DNA of 64,000 nucleotides from Buttiauxella agrestis ATCC 33320 (GCA_024169445.1 JALKFA010000001.1:2046001-2110000), one strand, 5' to 3'; positions 20,543 through 34,688 are shown, counted from the stretch's first letter. A program made the numbers and translations. The notes: generated by a model from the letters alone, not told the origin.

Positions 20543-21183
20543 CTGTCTCTTATACACAACTCACCCGGGCATTTTGTCAGGGTGAGACCTGTAAGCCTCG
20601 TTGATTTTCCGTTCACCCGTGCGTTCTGTTATCTCTTTAATTTCCGAAAACGGTGAACGTATCAAGGGGTTAACGCCAACCCCTTGATAATCCAGGCGCC
20701 CGGTCATTAAATTGCCGCTGCGCGGTAAACCCCAGCTTATCCCCAACATCAGGGTCGTTCGCGACGCGTTCCCGACGATCGCTCTCTTTCGCTGCTCCCG
20801 GCAGCTCAACCCTGACTTATGGGGGAACACTGGGGCAATTTATACCGGGAACAAGGTCAAAACCGGCTCGGTGTGGTCTTTGGGTTTTGACGTTGACCTT
20901 GTGTTCCGGCTTCAATCGCACCGTTTTTTACCCTTCAGTTGGGGTCACGTGGTCGGGAACCACGTGAGAGAGCGATCGTCGGGAACGAGTCGCGAACGAC
21001 CGCGAATGTTGGGTGAAAAACGGTGTTTACCGCTTGCGGCGATTGATTTGCCGGGAGTCCGGGTTCTTAGGGTGGCGACGGTGGCCACCCTAAGACGTTC
21101 ACCAGTTCAGTGGCTATATGAAACACTGAACGTCGGGTGAGCGGAACTGTCTCCCGTCTCACAAAGATGTGACGAAGAGACAG
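20543..21183. mobile_element. MITE-like element copy 3 (641 bp, longest copy)
   Basis: Starts CTGTCTCTTATACACAACT and ends, read inward from the right, CTGTCTCTTCGTCACATC. Perfect 9-bp target duplication CTCAGGGAG at 20534-20542 and 21184-21192. The ends resemble the Tn5/IS50 mosaic end, and 9 bp is the duplication size of IS50. The interior has several hairpins (CGTTCACC/GGTGAACG, AAGGGGTT/AACCCCTT, CACGTGGT/ACCACGTG, TTAGGGTGGC/GCCACCCTAA, AGTTCAGTG/CACTGAACG). Open frames of 142 (plus) and 89 (minus) codons have no recognisable domain and no transposase DDE features. This and the flanking repeat halves fill the gap between thiI and yajL. Confidence 0.9.
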
Positions 21184-21212
21184 CTCAGGGAGAGGGCCTG
21201 AGTGAGGGTGCT

Positions 21213-21806
21213 TTAGTAATCCCGGTAACTGTAAATCCCTGCCGCCAACACCAACTGTTGTGAAACCTCATGAGCTTTATCACGGCTCACCAGTAAATCA
21301 ATAATCTTCAGTGCAAAATCAATTGCCGTTCCCGGCCCCTGGCTGGTTAACAAGTTGACTCGCGGGTCCCAGACTATGCGTTTATCCTGCCACTGGGCTT
21401 CCGGAATAGTTTCTTTCAGGCCAGGAAAACCAGTCATATTCGCCACTGGAAACAGTTCATGTGGAACCAGAACCGTACCGGCTGCGGCACAAATGGCGGC
21501 GACAATACGCCCTGAAAGATGGAACTGGCGCACGGTTTCAACTAACAACGGGCTATCGCGAAAACACTCCGCGCCTTTCAATCCGCCGGGTAGCACGATG
21601 ATGTCGAACTCTCCGTCTGCCACTTCAACCAGCGGGGCATCCGCCAGTAGTTTTACCCCACGTGAACAGGTTATCGTCAGGTTTCCGTCGCTGGCAACGC
21701 TTGCTGTGGTGACGCTAATACCACCGCGAACCAGAAGATCAATTGTGGTGACCGCTTCTGTTTCTTCAGTTCCAGGAGCCAGGCAAACCAGTGCTCGAGC
21801 GCTCAT
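21213..21806 (-). CDS. yajL: Protein/nucleic acid deglycase-like chaperone YajL (DJ-1/PfpI family)
   Basis: Cytoplasmic DJ-1 homologue implicated in oxidative-stress protection and repair of glyoxal damage. 197 residues; the reactive cysteine is Cys106 in AAICAAAG, with the conserved Glu in [12 protein letters not shown] 21806 is chosen because AGGAG lies 7-8 bases upstream; ATG 21812 is too close to it. Its first 41 bases overlap the end of panE, as in E. coli. Confidence 0.95.
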   Translation of the reverse strand: MSARALVCLAPGTEETEAVTTIDLLVRGGISVTTASVASDGNLTITCSRGVKLLADAPLVEVADGEFDIIVLPGGLKGAECFRDSPLLVETVRQFHLSGRIVAAICAAAGTVLVPHELFPVANMTGFPGLKETIPEAQWQDKRIVWDPRVNLLTSQGPGTAIDFALKIIDLLVSRDKAHEVSQQLVLAAGIYSYRDY

Positions 21807-22680
21807 ATTCATTCTCCTTACGCTTAATCTGTTCATACAAGCGGCTGTTCACTGGCACAGACAGGCCATGGGCGCGCGCGCGTTGCAGTAAATAACCCGT
21901 GATGTAATCAATCTCGGTGTGGCGTTCGACTCGCACGTCCTGAAGCATTGATGAGATGTTCGCCGCCGTACTTTCGATAACGTTGCTGACATAATAAAGC
22001 AGGTCTTCGGCAGAGGTATGGTGGCCTTCGCGCTCCATCACCACCGCCACTTCCTGGCAAATCTCGGTGATTTCAAATTGATGATGGCGCAGCTCACCAT
22101 TCGGGCAGTTGTAGAGTGCGGTCAGTGGGTTTATCACACAGTTTACCGCTAGCTTTTTCCAGTTGGCGAACTGAATATCGTTATGCCAGGCCATTTCAGG
22201 TAATGCGTGGTGCAGCATATCGGCAAGGAAACTAAAATCGTTGCCCGCTTCGTTTCCTGGTCCAATATGCGTGATGCCGTTCGCGACATGAATAATCAGG
22301 TTTCCGTCACGACGCGCCGCATGAGTGGTGACGCCAGACAACAGCGGCTGCGGGATTGTGCGCAATTCTTCAAGTGTACCCATGCCGTTGTGTAGCAGCA
22401 GAATAGGGCAGTGTACCGGTAGAGTACTGGCCAGGGTTTTCACAGCACCTGAAACCTGCCAGGCTTTCAGCGTTACCAGCAGTAAATCACTATTGGCGAG
22501 AAAATCAGGATCGTTGGCGATAAACGTTTGATTGAAGACGCTGCCATCGGTTTCAATCACGTTGACATGACAAAATGGCTGCGGCACACGCAACCATCCC
22601 TGAACTTCATGTCCTTGTTTAAAAAGTGATGCCAGCCAAAGTTGGCCGAGCGCACCGCAACCCAGCACGGTAATTTTCAT
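21766..22680 (-). CDS. panE: 2-dehydropantoate 2-reductase
   Basis: NADPH-dependent ketopantoate reductase of the pantothenate (coenzyme A) pathway. 304 residues. The N-terminal Rossmann motif is GCGALGQLW (residues 7-15); the catalytic Lys lies in the [17 protein letters not shown] segment, and the C-terminal helical domain has [10 protein letters not shown]. It overlaps yajL by 41 bp, so the two are co-transcribed and probably coupled. Confidence 0.97.
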   Translation of the reverse strand: MKITVLGCGALGQLWLASLFKQGHEVQGWLRVPQPFCHVNVIETDGSVFNQTFIANDPDFLANSDLLLVTLKAWQVSGAVKTLASTLPVHCPILLLHNGMGTLEELRTIPQPLLSGVTTHAARRDGNLIIHVANGITHIGPGNEAGNDFSFLADMLHHALPEMAWHNDIQFANWKKLAVNCVINPLTALYNCPNGELRHHQFEITEICQEVAVVMEREGHHTSAEDLLYYVSNVIESTAANISSMLQDVRVERHTEIDYITGYLLQRARAHGLSVPVNSRLYEQIKRKENEYERSSTGLPGSWN

Positions 22681-22818
22681 TTTGCCTCCCCATCAGCGTT
22701 TAGCCACTGATGTTGTACATATTCTCTATTATACAGGGCTCTGGGCTGCTTTAACGGGTTGTTTTGCTCGGCTCAGCAGGTATTATGCAACGCAACAAGA
22801 AGAGAGGGAGAAGAAAGC

Positions 22819-23310
22819 ATGCCATCTTTTGACATCGTGTCTGAAATTGATATCCAGGAAGTACGTAACGCGATTGAAAACGCGGAGCGCGAGGTTGCAA
22901 CTCGTTTTGACTTCCGTAATGTGCCAGCAACGTTTGAACTGAATGAGAAAAATCAGTCCATTAAAGTTGCCAGCGAGTCTGATTTCCAGGTTAACCAACT
23001 GTTGGATATTCTTCGTGCCAAGCTGCTCAAGCGCGGTATCGAAGGGGCTTCAATTGATGTGCCGGAAGAGTTTGTGCACAGCGGTAAAACCTGGAGCGTG
23101 GAAGCTAAGCTCAAGCAGGGCATTGAATCTGCTATCGCCAAGAAAATCGTCAAGCTGATTAAAGACAGCAAGGCCAAAGTTCAGGTGCAGATTCAGGGTG
23201 AAGAACTGCGTGTAACGGGCAAGTCTCGCGACGATTTACAGGCCGCAATGGCGCTGGTTCGTGGTGGTGATTTGGGTCAGCCGTTCCAGTTTAAGAACTT
23301 CCGCGATTAA
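22819..23310 (+). CDS. yajQ: Nucleotide-binding protein YajQ
   Basis: UPF0234 family; a homologue in Xanthomonas binds cyclic di-GMP, but the role in enterics is unclear. 163 residues of two ferredoxin-like domains. The start [11 protein letters not shown] at 22819 is the family's own start with GAGG/AGAAAG upstream; the frame stays open upstream without support. Convergent with yajR, separated by palindromic repeats. Confidence 0.94.
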   Translation: MPSFDIVSEIDIQEVRNAIENAEREVATRFDFRNVPATFELNEKNQSIKVASESDFQVNQLLDILRAKLLKRGIEGASIDVPEEFVHSGKTWSVEAKLKQGIESAIAKKIVKLIKDSKAKVQVQIQGEELRVTGKSRDDLQAAMALVRGGDLGQPFQFKNFRD

Positions 23311-23311
23311 A

Positions 23312-23397
23312 GCTCGCCCTCACCCCGGCCCTCTCCTGCAGGAGAGGGGGAAAAGAATATTCCCTCTCCCTCAGGGAGAGGGTTAGGGTGAGGGTTG
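23312..23397. repeat. Double palindromic repeat between yajQ and yajR
   Basis: Two adjacent units: CCCTCACCCCGGCCCTCTCC TGCA GGAGAGGG and CCCTCTCC CTCA GGGAGAGGG plus TTAGGGTGAGGG. The second contains at 23370-23378 the sequence CTCAGGGAG, identical to the target duplication of element copy 3, but uninterrupted. The right arm extends into yajR, encoding its last residues and stop. Confidence 0.8.
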
Positions 23398-24753
23398 TTT
23401 TACCAACTGCTCAATCTCAAACCTGTTCGTCAGCTTACTGTCGATCTTCACGTAAGCACTGCGCTCCTGCGCAATAATATTCACTTCACTTACGCCCGCT
23501 TGAGCCAGCAAACGCTGCTTCAAAGATTCATCGGCGGCGACATCTTCAGGCAGCTCAACTCGTAGGCTGGCGACATAAGGTGGTTCTGTCATGGTGCTAC
23601 TGACCAGCAGCCATATCATTGCCAGTAATGCTCCCGCCAGGAAGACGGTTTGCGAATCAAACAAGCCATCAATCCAGCCACCCAACGAACCGCCAATCGC
23701 CACGCCCAGGAACTGGCTGGTGGAGTAAATCCCCATCGCCGTACCTTTGTAACCCGCTGGCGATTCTTTACTGATCAGCGAAGGTAAAATCGCTTCCATC
23801 AGGTTAAAGGCGAGGAAGAACAACTGCACACCCAACACCAGTTCCCAGAAGTGCGGGCCTGAGCCCCAAAGCACGATTTCAGCAATCAGCAGCAGTGCCA
23901 CGCAGCCAACAAACACGCGCTTCATGCGGCGTTTTACTTCTGCATAAATGATAAAAGGCACCACCGATGCAAAAGCAATAAGCATGGTGCAGAGGTAAAT
24001 TTTCCAGTGCTCAGCTGCCGGGAAACCGGCTTGTTCGAGCTGGCCCGGAAGGGCGACAAACGTCGACATCAACATAATGTGCAGGCACATGATGCCAAAG
24101 TTGAGCTTGAGTAATTTCGGCTCCGCCAGCACTTTGCTAAAGCAGCCTTTGACCATGCCTGACTCGCGGTTCAGCACATGATTTTTGGAATTTGGCACCA
24201 CCAACAGAGTTATCAGAATGCCGCAGGCTGCCAGAATCGCAATCATCCAGAACAAAGCATTTAAGCCAAGGCTATGAGTAATGATTGGGCCGAGGACCAT
24301 CGCAATGGCGAACGTAACCCCAAAACTCACACCGATAAACGCCATCGCTTTGGTTCGGTTTTGCTCACAGGTTAAATCAGAAAGCAGTGCCATGACGGCT
24401 GCGGCAATGGCACCCGAGCCTTGCAACGCACGGCCAAGGATCACGCCCCAGATAGATTCAGAAAGTGCCGCAATCACGCTGCCGAGAACGAAAATCAGCA
24501 AGCCGCCAATAATCAGCGGTTTGCGGCCAATGCGGTCAGAAAGCAGGCCAAAAGGGATCTGGAAGCTAGCTTGCGCCAGGCCATAAATACCGATGGCGAT
24601 GCCAATCAGTGCTTCGCTTGCGCCCTGTAAGGCCATCCCATAAGTAGTAAGAACGGGCAGCACCATAAACATGCCGAGCATGCGCAGTGAAAAGACCGTG
24701 CCTAAACCCCACGTCGCACGTAACTCGACGGGCGTCATTTTATAATCGTTCAT
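23383..24753 (-). CDS. yajR: MFS transporter YajR
   Basis: Inner-membrane major facilitator transporter of unknown substrate. 456 residues: about 12 membrane helices with the MFS motif A GLLSDRIGRKPLI between helices 2 and 3, then a soluble C-terminal ferredoxin-like YAM domain (about 390-456). ATG 24753 (MNDYKMTP) has GAGGTGG upstream and matches E. coli; earlier in-frame codons are rejected. The last codons (Pro-Ser-Pro-stop) come from the palindromic repeat, so the C terminus differs from E. coli. Confidence 0.95.
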   Translation of the reverse strand: MNDYKMTPVELRATWGLGTVFSLRMLGMFMVLPVLTTYGMALQGASEALIGIAIGIYGLAQASFQIPFGLLSDRIGRKPLIIGGLLIFVLGSVIAALSESIWGVILGRALQGSGAIAAAVMALLSDLTCEQNRTKAMAFIGVSFGVTFAIAMVLGPIITHSLGLNALFWMIAILAACGILITLLVVPNSKNHVLNRESGMVKGCFSKVLAEPKLLKLNFGIMCLHIMLMSTFVALPGQLEQAGFPAAEHWKIYLCTMLIAFASVVPFIIYAEVKRRMKRVFVGCVALLLIAEIVLWGSGPHFWELVLGVQLFFLAFNLMEAILPSLISKESPAGYKGTAMGIYSTSQFLGVAIGGSLGGWIDGLFDSQTVFLAGALLAMIWLLVSSTMTEPPYVASLRVELPEDVAADESLKQRLLAQAGVSEVNIIAQERSAYVKIDSKLTNRFEIEQLVKQPSP

Positions 24754-24833
24754 TACCACCTCAGATAAAATGCAGGCCTTAGTGTAGTGCGTGGGTAAAG
24801 GGGGGTAAATGGATACATTGATAGTACTAATAA

Positions 24834-24857
24834 AAAAGGGCACCGAAGTGCCCTTTT
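24834..24857 (-). terminator. Terminator of the cyo operon
   Basis: Perfect 10-bp stem AAAAGGGCAC/GTGCCCTTTT with a 4-base CGAA loop (TTCG on the minus strand) and a T tract on the minus strand, 14 bp after the cyoE stop. Confidence 0.93.
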
Positions 24858-24871
24858 ATCAGGTTCAGAAC

Positions 24872-25759
24872 TTACCAGACGTAAGTCAGCAGATTATGTG
24901 AATCTGGCACCATGAAATCGACCGACATCATCACGCTCAGTGAAGTGATAGCGACGATGGAAAAGACGAACAGTTTGCGCGCCCAGACTTTATCGTCTTC
25001 CACTTTATATCCGCGTAATGCCATGCCCAACCACCAGACGCTCACCGCAGCAGCTACCACCAGATATTTATACCCAGCGTAACCACCCAGAGTCAGCATC
25101 AGCGTGGCAACAGCGAACGCAATGATATACAGCGTGATGTGGTTCTTGGCGACCGAAATCCCTTTAACCACTGGCAACACCGGAATGTTAGCAGCCTGGT
25201 AATCTTTAAAGCGGAAGATGGCAATCGCATAGGAATGCGGCATCTGCCACAGGCTAAAGATAGCCAGCAGGATCAAAGCACCGGTGTCAAACTCGCCGGT
25301 CACCGCACAGTAACCAATCACTGGCGGTGCTGCACCGGAAAGGCTGCCAATCAGTGTGCCGTAGACAGATTTGCGCTTCATGTACAGGCTATAAACGCCG
25401 ACATAAACCACAAAGCCCATCACGCCTAACCACATGGCTAGCGGATTAGCACCAAACCACAGCAGCATGAAGCCAGCAATACCCAACAAGGTGGCGTATA
25501 CCAGCGAGGTTTTCGGCGCAATCAGGCCTTTGACCAGAACCCTGTTCTTGGTTCGCTCCATCTTGCGGTCGATGTCACGGTCGATGAAGTTGTTATATAC
25601 ACAACCCGACGCCACGACCAACGACACCCCAACAAGAGTGGAGATGAACAGGGAATAATCAATGCTGCCCTTTGAGGCCAGTAAAAATCCCCCAATGACA
25701 GAAATTAAATTGCCGAAAATAATTCCTGGTTTAGTGACTTGTAGGTACCGCTTCATCAT
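24872..25759 (-). CDS. cyoE: Protoheme IX farnesyltransferase (heme O synthase)
   Basis: Inner-membrane prenyltransferase that farnesylates heme B to heme O for the bo3 oxidase, using the product of IspA. 295 residues with about nine membrane helices. The Asp-rich motif [18 protein letters not shown] (about 63-80) is intact. Start ATG 25759 ([12 protein letters not shown]) matches E. coli; the long upstream open frame is a continuation through the cyoD end. Last gene of cyoABCDE. Confidence 0.97.
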   Translation of the reverse strand: MMKRYLQVTKPGIIFGNLISVIGGFLLASKGSIDYSLFISTLVGVSLVVASGCVYNNFIDRDIDRKMERTKNRVLVKGLIAPKTSLVYATLLGIAGFMLLWFGANPLAMWLGVMGFVVYVGVYSLYMKRKSVYGTLIGSLSGAAPPVIGYCAVTGEFDTGALILLAIFSLWQMPHSYAIAIFRFKDYQAANIPVLPVVKGISVAKNHITLYIIAFAVATLMLTLGGYAGYKYLVVAAAVSVWWLGMALRGYKVEDDKVWARKLFVFSIVAITSLSVMMSVDFMVPDSHNLLTYVW

Positions 25760-25770
25760 ATAGGCTGCTC

Positions 25771-26099
25771 TTAGTGAACCATCATGTTCTGGTTGAGGTT
25801 CCACATAATCCAGATAGAGCCGACCACCAGAATGGCTATTATCAGTGCGGTAAAGACAAAGGCCACCAGGTTCCAACGCTCTTCAGAAGAGGTGTTCATG
25901 TGCAGGAAGCACACCAGGTGAACCAAAATCTGTACCACGGCACTAACCAGTACCGTGCCGAGAATCACGGCATGGGAGGCTGTTCCTGACATCACCATCC
26001 AGAACGGGATTGCCGTTAGGATTATCGACAGGATAAAGCCGGTCAGATACGTTTTAACGCTACCGTGGTGGGCGCCTGCGTGTTCAGTTGAATGACTCA

Positions 26100-26100
<1 letters not shown>
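25771..26100 (-). CDS. cyoD: Cytochrome bo3 ubiquinol oxidase subunit IV
   Basis: Small membrane subunit that supports assembly of the CuB site. 109 residues with three membrane helices and the conserved HLVCFLHMN. Start ATG 26100 ([13 protein letters not shown]) overlaps the cyoC stop, so translation is coupled. Same length as E. coli. Confidence 0.97.
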
Positions 26101-29662
<3,562 letters not shown>

Positions 29663-29885
29663 TTAACGACCTCAATTCCGGGGAGCTCTAATTGTCGTTT
29701 AAAGTGTGAAGGCATTTTACGGGAAGGTTACATTACTGTAAACATGAATGGCGTAGTGTCAGTAGGGTGTTACCGGGTTCTGCCAACAATGTCACATAGA
29801 ATGCAACAAACTGTAAAATATCGAGATAGCCCGCAGGCTGGCTGAGTTATAACGAAAACCTGCTTTGTCACAAATAGTACAGGTT

Positions 29886-29902
29886 AATTGGTATAACCAA
29901 TC
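29886..29902. promoter_or_regulatory. PdhR box in the cyoA promoter region
   Basis: AATTGGT-ATA-ACCAATC, a near-perfect match to the PdhR consensus AATTGGTNNNACCAATT. PdhR, the pyruvate-sensing GntR repressor, controls cyoABCDE in E. coli. The rest of the 473-bp interval 29663-30135 (shared upstream of cyoA and downstream of ampG) is AT-rich; ArcA sites are expected there, but I could not place one with confidence. Confidence 0.72.
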
Positions 29903-30135
29903 ATTTTAATAAACATAATTTTAACAAATTAGCATCAATTGCTAAACGAAATGATCTACAAATTTATTTAACCAAAAGCTGAATCGGTTAAAGGCAGGGG
30001 GGAAATAATTTTCCTGCTAATAATGTAAAAAAAGAGTTTTGCTGACGAGAAATAATTCACCCCAGACAACGTTGTGTGTTAATCGAACAATATAGTTACA
30101 CACCGAAACTTATTATTTTTATTTACCTACGACTT

Positions 30136-31611
30136 CTACATTAAAGCTGTTTTCCGTAAGGCCAGGTAATCAAGTAACCCGCCAAACACAATCCCACCGA
30201 TAGCAAACAACGCTCCCCACTCCAGGAACTGAATGTTGAACGCCCAATTAGTCAGACCCGTAGCGTTGGTAATCAACACCACAAGCCAGACCGCCAGAAG
30301 TGCACAACCTAGCATTAACGCTCTTAGCGCAATGCGATAGGCTGAAGAAAACTCGCTTCGCGGTAAGAAACTATCGTTATTCTGGGTGTATTCCAGCGTG
30401 GTTCTGCAAACCAACAGGAGCAGGATGCCCGGCACTGCTGCAACAACGGAGAATAAATAAAACGTCGGCCAGCCCTGAGCTTCAACGAACCAACCGGCTA
30501 TCGGCCCCACGTAAACTCGCCCTACGGCGGAGAGTGCAGATAGCAGCGCAAATTGGGTCGCAGAAAACGATTTATTACATAACGTCATCAGCAGCGCGAC
30601 AAATGCTGCTGTGCCCATACCGCCACAGAGATTTTCAAAGAAGACCGCTGAAGCCATGCTGATCATATGCTTATCGGTTATCGACAGGAGCCAATAACCC
30701 GCGTTGGAAACCCCCTGTAAAATGCCAAATATTAGCAGGGCGCGGAACAGCGACAGGCGCTGCATCAAAATGCCGCCGTACAAGGCACCGATAATGGTGG
30801 CAATCAGACCCAGTGATTTATTCACCATGCCGACTTCACCCGCGTCAAAACCCACACCACGGATCAAAAATGTGGTGGTTAAACTCATGGCGAATGCATC
30901 GCCAAGTTTGTACATCACAATCAGCAGCAGAATGAGCCACGCATTGTTGCGACCAAAAAAATCACGCAGCGGGGCGACGACTGCTTGTTCCAGGCTTCTG
31001 GGAACCGGTATCGCGTCAGTCGGTTCTGGGGCCAGTAAAGTTGCGATGATACATGGCAACATCAGTGCCGCCATCAGCCAGTACATGCCTTGCCAGCCGA
31101 GGTATCTGTCGGCAAGCCAGAGCGCTAAACCACCAGAAACTAACATCGCCAGGCGGTAGCCCAACACGCTGATTGCCGCGCCTGTACCCCGTTCTTCGGC
31201 CGGGAGAACATCGGTTTTCCAGGCATCAAAGACGATATCTTGCGAGGCAGAGCAAAAAGCAATAATAACGGCCAGTGCCGCCATCCACCGCAATTGCGAA
31301 CCGGGTTCCAGAAAACCCATACCGGCAATCGCAACCAACAGCAGTATCTGTGTAATCAGCAACCAACCACGCCGCCGACCGAGCAGCGGTGGCGTATATC
31401 TGTCCATCACTGGCGACCACAGGAACTTAAACACATAGGCTTGCCCGACGAGCGAGAAGAAACCAATGGTTTTAAGATCGATGTTCTCAACCGTCATCCA
31501 TGCCTGAAGTGTGCCGGAGGTGAGAGCGAGAGGGAGGCCAGAAGCAAAGCCTAAAATCAACAGGATGGCTGATTTAGGCTGCTGAAAAAGACGAAGATAA
31601 TGGTTGGGCAT
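30136..31611 (-). CDS. ampG: Muropeptide permease AmpG
   Basis: Inner-membrane MFS permease importing GlcNAc-anhydro-MurNAc peptides for cell-wall recycling, which also feeds signals to AmpC beta-lactamase control where ampR is present. 491 residues from ATG 31611 (MPNHYLRLFQQPKSA), equal to E. coli. Many membrane helices; the conserved LGFASGLPLALTSGTLQAWM near the N terminus is intact. It lies 48 bp after yajG with an intercistronic hairpin between. Confidence 0.96.
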   Translation of the reverse strand: MPNHYLRLFQQPKSAILLILGFASGLPLALTSGTLQAWMTVENIDLKTIGFFSLVGQAYVFKFLWSPVMDRYTPPLLGRRRGWLLITQILLLVAIAGMGFLEPGSQLRWMAALAVIIAFCSASQDIVFDAWKTDVLPAEERGTGAAISVLGYRLAMLVSGGLALWLADRYLGWQGMYWLMAALMLPCIIATLLAPEPTDAIPVPRSLEQAVVAPLRDFFGRNNAWLILLLIVMYKLGDAFAMSLTTTFLIRGVGFDAGEVGMVNKSLGLIATIIGALYGGILMQRLSLFRALLIFGILQGVSNAGYWLLSITDKHMISMASAVFFENLCGGMGTAAFVALLMTLCNKSFSATQFALLSALSAVGRVYVGPIAGWFVEAQGWPTFYLFSVVAAVPGILLLLVCRTTLEYTQNNDSFLPRSEFSSAYRIALRALMLGCALLAVWLVVLITNATGLTNWAFNIQFLEWGALFAIGGIVFGGLLDYLALRKTALM

Positions 31612-31625
31612 ACTTTGCTCTGCAG

Positions 31626-31648
31626 CCAGCCCGCATGACACGGGCTGG
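31626..31648 (-). promoter_or_regulatory. Intercistronic hairpin between yajG and ampG
   Basis: CCAGCCCG (31626-31633) pairs perfectly with CGGGCTGG (31641-31648), 7-base loop, no T tract. Probably an mRNA stability or partial attenuation element inside the yajG-ampG operon. Confidence 0.45.
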
Positions 31649-31659
31649 TGGGGTATTAA

Positions 31660-32238
31660 TTAACGAGCGTTCTGCTTAATAAAGTCATGAACGCTGGTGT
31701 CCTGGGCCATATCAGCAATGGTATCAGTCAATACAGAGTTTACTGCATTGGCGATATTCTTGTTGGTCGCCTGGAAAGCACCTTCTACGTTGTAATTAGA
31801 ACGGTAGTTTTTGTTCAGCTTATTGCCATTTTTCGCCGTCGCAATAATCATGATGTCAGCTTTGGTGGCGATGTTGTAACGCACGCTGCCCTGAGACACG
31901 TCAGCATACAATTGGTTTACGATGATTTGCAGGTCAACCGGGCTGCTTGGCCCAACCATATAACCACGAGCAGTCATCTGTTTTTCCAGCACTTCTTGCA
32001 GCAGGAAACGCAGGTCACGTGATGGAGTCAACGTCACTAATTGGTTATCGCGGCTGACTTTTGCCAGAGCCTGGTCTTTGCGCTGATCTGCACCATTGAT
32101 ACTTACAGTTACGCCCATCAGGCTTGGATCTTGCTGTGGCAGGCTGATAGTTGGAGAAACATCAATGGTGGTTGGTGGTGTTGCGCAGCTGGCCAGCATA
32201 AAAATGGCAACCAACGGGAAGAATAATTTTTTTAACAT
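31660..32238 (-). CDS. yajG: Lipoprotein YajG
   Basis: Predicted lipoprotein of unknown function, conserved upstream of ampG in enterics. 192 residues: signal peptide MLKKLFFPLVAIFMLASC with lipobox LASC (Cys18), then TPPTTIDVSPTISLP and a globular domain with DLQIIVNQLYADVSQG. First gene of the yajG-ampG unit and divergent from bolA. Confidence 0.94.
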   Translation of the reverse strand: MLKKLFFPLVAIFMLASCATPPTTIDVSPTISLPQQDPSLMGVTVSINGADQRKDQALAKVSRDNQLVTLTPSRDLRFLLQEVLEKQMTARGYMVGPSSPVDLQIIVNQLYADVSQGSVRYNIATKADIMIIATAKNGNKLNKNYRSNYNVEGAFQATNKNIANAVNSVLTDTIADMAQDTSVHDFIKQNAR

Positions 32239-32489
32239 GTTCGCTATCTCAATGTACTCAAGGGGCAGGCAGATAAAAAATCACGCCATCATAACACTGC
32301 GGATGCCCAGTGGAAGCAGTTAACGCACGTAATTTCATCGCGTTGCGCTTTTTCTGAGCGGTTGCAAAGCAATCTGACCATTTTGGTCTCGATTAGTGCC
32401 GTAATCACATTAAGCTACAGGGGCTTGGGTAAGAAAATCAGACGAAAGCTAAATAATTGTTGTTATTCTGTTATTAAAACGGCAAAAAG

Positions 32490-32497
32490 CGGCTAAC
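32490..32497 (+). promoter_or_regulatory. Gearbox-like -10 of the bolA promoter
   Basis: CGGCTAAC lies 54 bases before the bolA start and resembles the gearbox -10 CGGCTAGTA of the E. coli bolA1 promoter, associated with sigma-S control. The remaining part of 32239-32543 is divergent promoter sequence without genes. Confidence 0.5.
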
Positions 32498-32543
32498 ATT
32501 TAAAGGGATGAGTGGCATCTCTACGCAGTCGAGGAGAAAGTTC

Positions 32544-32861
32544 ATGATGATACGCGAGCAAATAGAATCAAAATTAAGGGCAGCGTTTGAACCCGTGTTC
32601 CTGGAAGTCGTGGATGAAAGCTATCGTCACAATGTCCCGGCGGGTTCGGAGAGCCATTTCAAAGTGGTTCTTGTGAGTGACCGTTTCGCCGGCGAGCGTT
32701 TTTTAAATCGCCATCGAATGATTTACGGCACCTTAAGTGCTGAACTCTCTACCACTGTTCATGCGTTGGCTCTGCACACCTACACCATTAAGGAATGGGA
32801 AGGGTTGCAGGATACGATTTTCGCCTCTCCACCTTGCCGTGGAGCAGGAACAATCGCCTGA
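32544..32861 (+). CDS. bolA: BolA family morphogene regulator
   Basis: Stress- and stationary-phase protein affecting cell shape and biofilm, which also partners monothiol glutaredoxins. 105 residues from ATG 32544, with GAGGAG 7 bases upstream. The conserved [23 protein letters not shown] and [14 protein letters not shown] are intact. Single gene followed by a strong terminator. Confidence 0.96.
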   Translation: MMIREQIESKLRAAFEPVFLEVVDESYRHNVPAGSESHFKVVLVSDRFAGERFLNRHRMIYGTLSAELSTTVHALALHTYTIKEWEGLQDTIFASPPCRGAGTIA

Positions 32862-32929
32862 AGTTAACCTTCAGGCTTGCAACTGAGGGAACTTTTCCTT
32901 TATGTTGCGGTATATGAATCGTGTTTTAT

Positions 32930-32955
32930 AAACGGCCTGCGGGCCGTTTTGTTTT
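32930..32955 (+). terminator. Terminator after bolA
   Basis: AAACGGCC (32930-32937) pairs with GGCCGTTT (32942-32949), 4-base loop, followed by TTGTTTTG. Confidence 0.88.
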
Positions 32956-33066
32956 GTCTGAAATAGCCGTTGTTAACGCAAGGCTTGGGCAATAAATCCA
33001 AAAGAACTGTGAAAAGGGCCGCAGCAACACTGCGTTGCCGTTCTCGACTCACCTTGGTGATGCCGC

Positions 33067-33072
33067 TATAAT
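33067..33072 (+). promoter_or_regulatory. tig promoter -10
   Basis: Perfect TATAAT 145 bases before the tig start. A weak -35 (near CTCGAC, 33043-33048) lies about 18 bp upstream. The 355-bp interval 32862-33216 otherwise holds only the bolA terminator and the tig leader. Confidence 0.55.
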
Positions 33073-33207
33073 GCTGCGTCTTATTTTTCGGAATGTCTTC
33101 GGGACGATTCTGACGACAGGGAATGTGATTCTGATTCAGAAGGCATCCCGGTTCTGTGAAGCGCAATTGAGCGTTTCCAGAGTTGACCGAGCACTGTGAT
33201 TTTTTGA

Positions 33208-34515
<1,308 letters not shown>

Positions 34516-34554
34516 GCATAATTTTTGGCATCATCGCCAAAATATTGCTGCATC

Positions 34555-34588
34555 AAGCCCGTCACCTACTGGTGGCGGGCTTTTTTTA
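34555..34588 (+). terminator. Terminator after tig
   Basis: GCCCGTCACC (34557-34566) pairs with GGTGGCGGGC (34571-34580), one G-U pair, 4-base loop, then TTTTTTTA. Confidence 0.92.
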
Positions 34589-34659
34589 TCAGTGACTCTC
34601 TGAAAACCCATCAATAAAACGCAGTTTCAGGGTTAGCGTAACAAGAAAAGGTTGTTATG

Positions 34660-34688
34660 CTTGAAACAGGGTAAGCTCATCCCCATAA
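34660..34688 (+). promoter_or_regulatory. Sigma-32 heat-shock promoter of clpPX
   Basis: CTTGAAA (34660-34666), 14-base spacer, CCCCATAA (34681-34688): a complete match to the sigma-32 consensus CTTGAAA ... CCCCATNT. About 145 bases before the clpP start. The rest of the 318-bp tig-clpP interval shows no gene. Confidence 0.82.

Noticed and set aside
20712-21140. 142-codon open frame in the long element, possible transposase or accessory protein
   Set aside because: No DDE motif, lacks a Shine-Dalgarno, hairpins run through it, and related copies change many residues or delete it.
14632-23400. CRISPR array, because of repeated palindromes
   Set aside because: The repeats are few, dispersed at gene ends, and lack regularly sized unique spacers; no cas genes.
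32496-32543. Longer N terminus for BolA
   Set aside because: Starts at 32508 would put GAGGAG inside the gene; the shorter start has correct spacing and matches the family.
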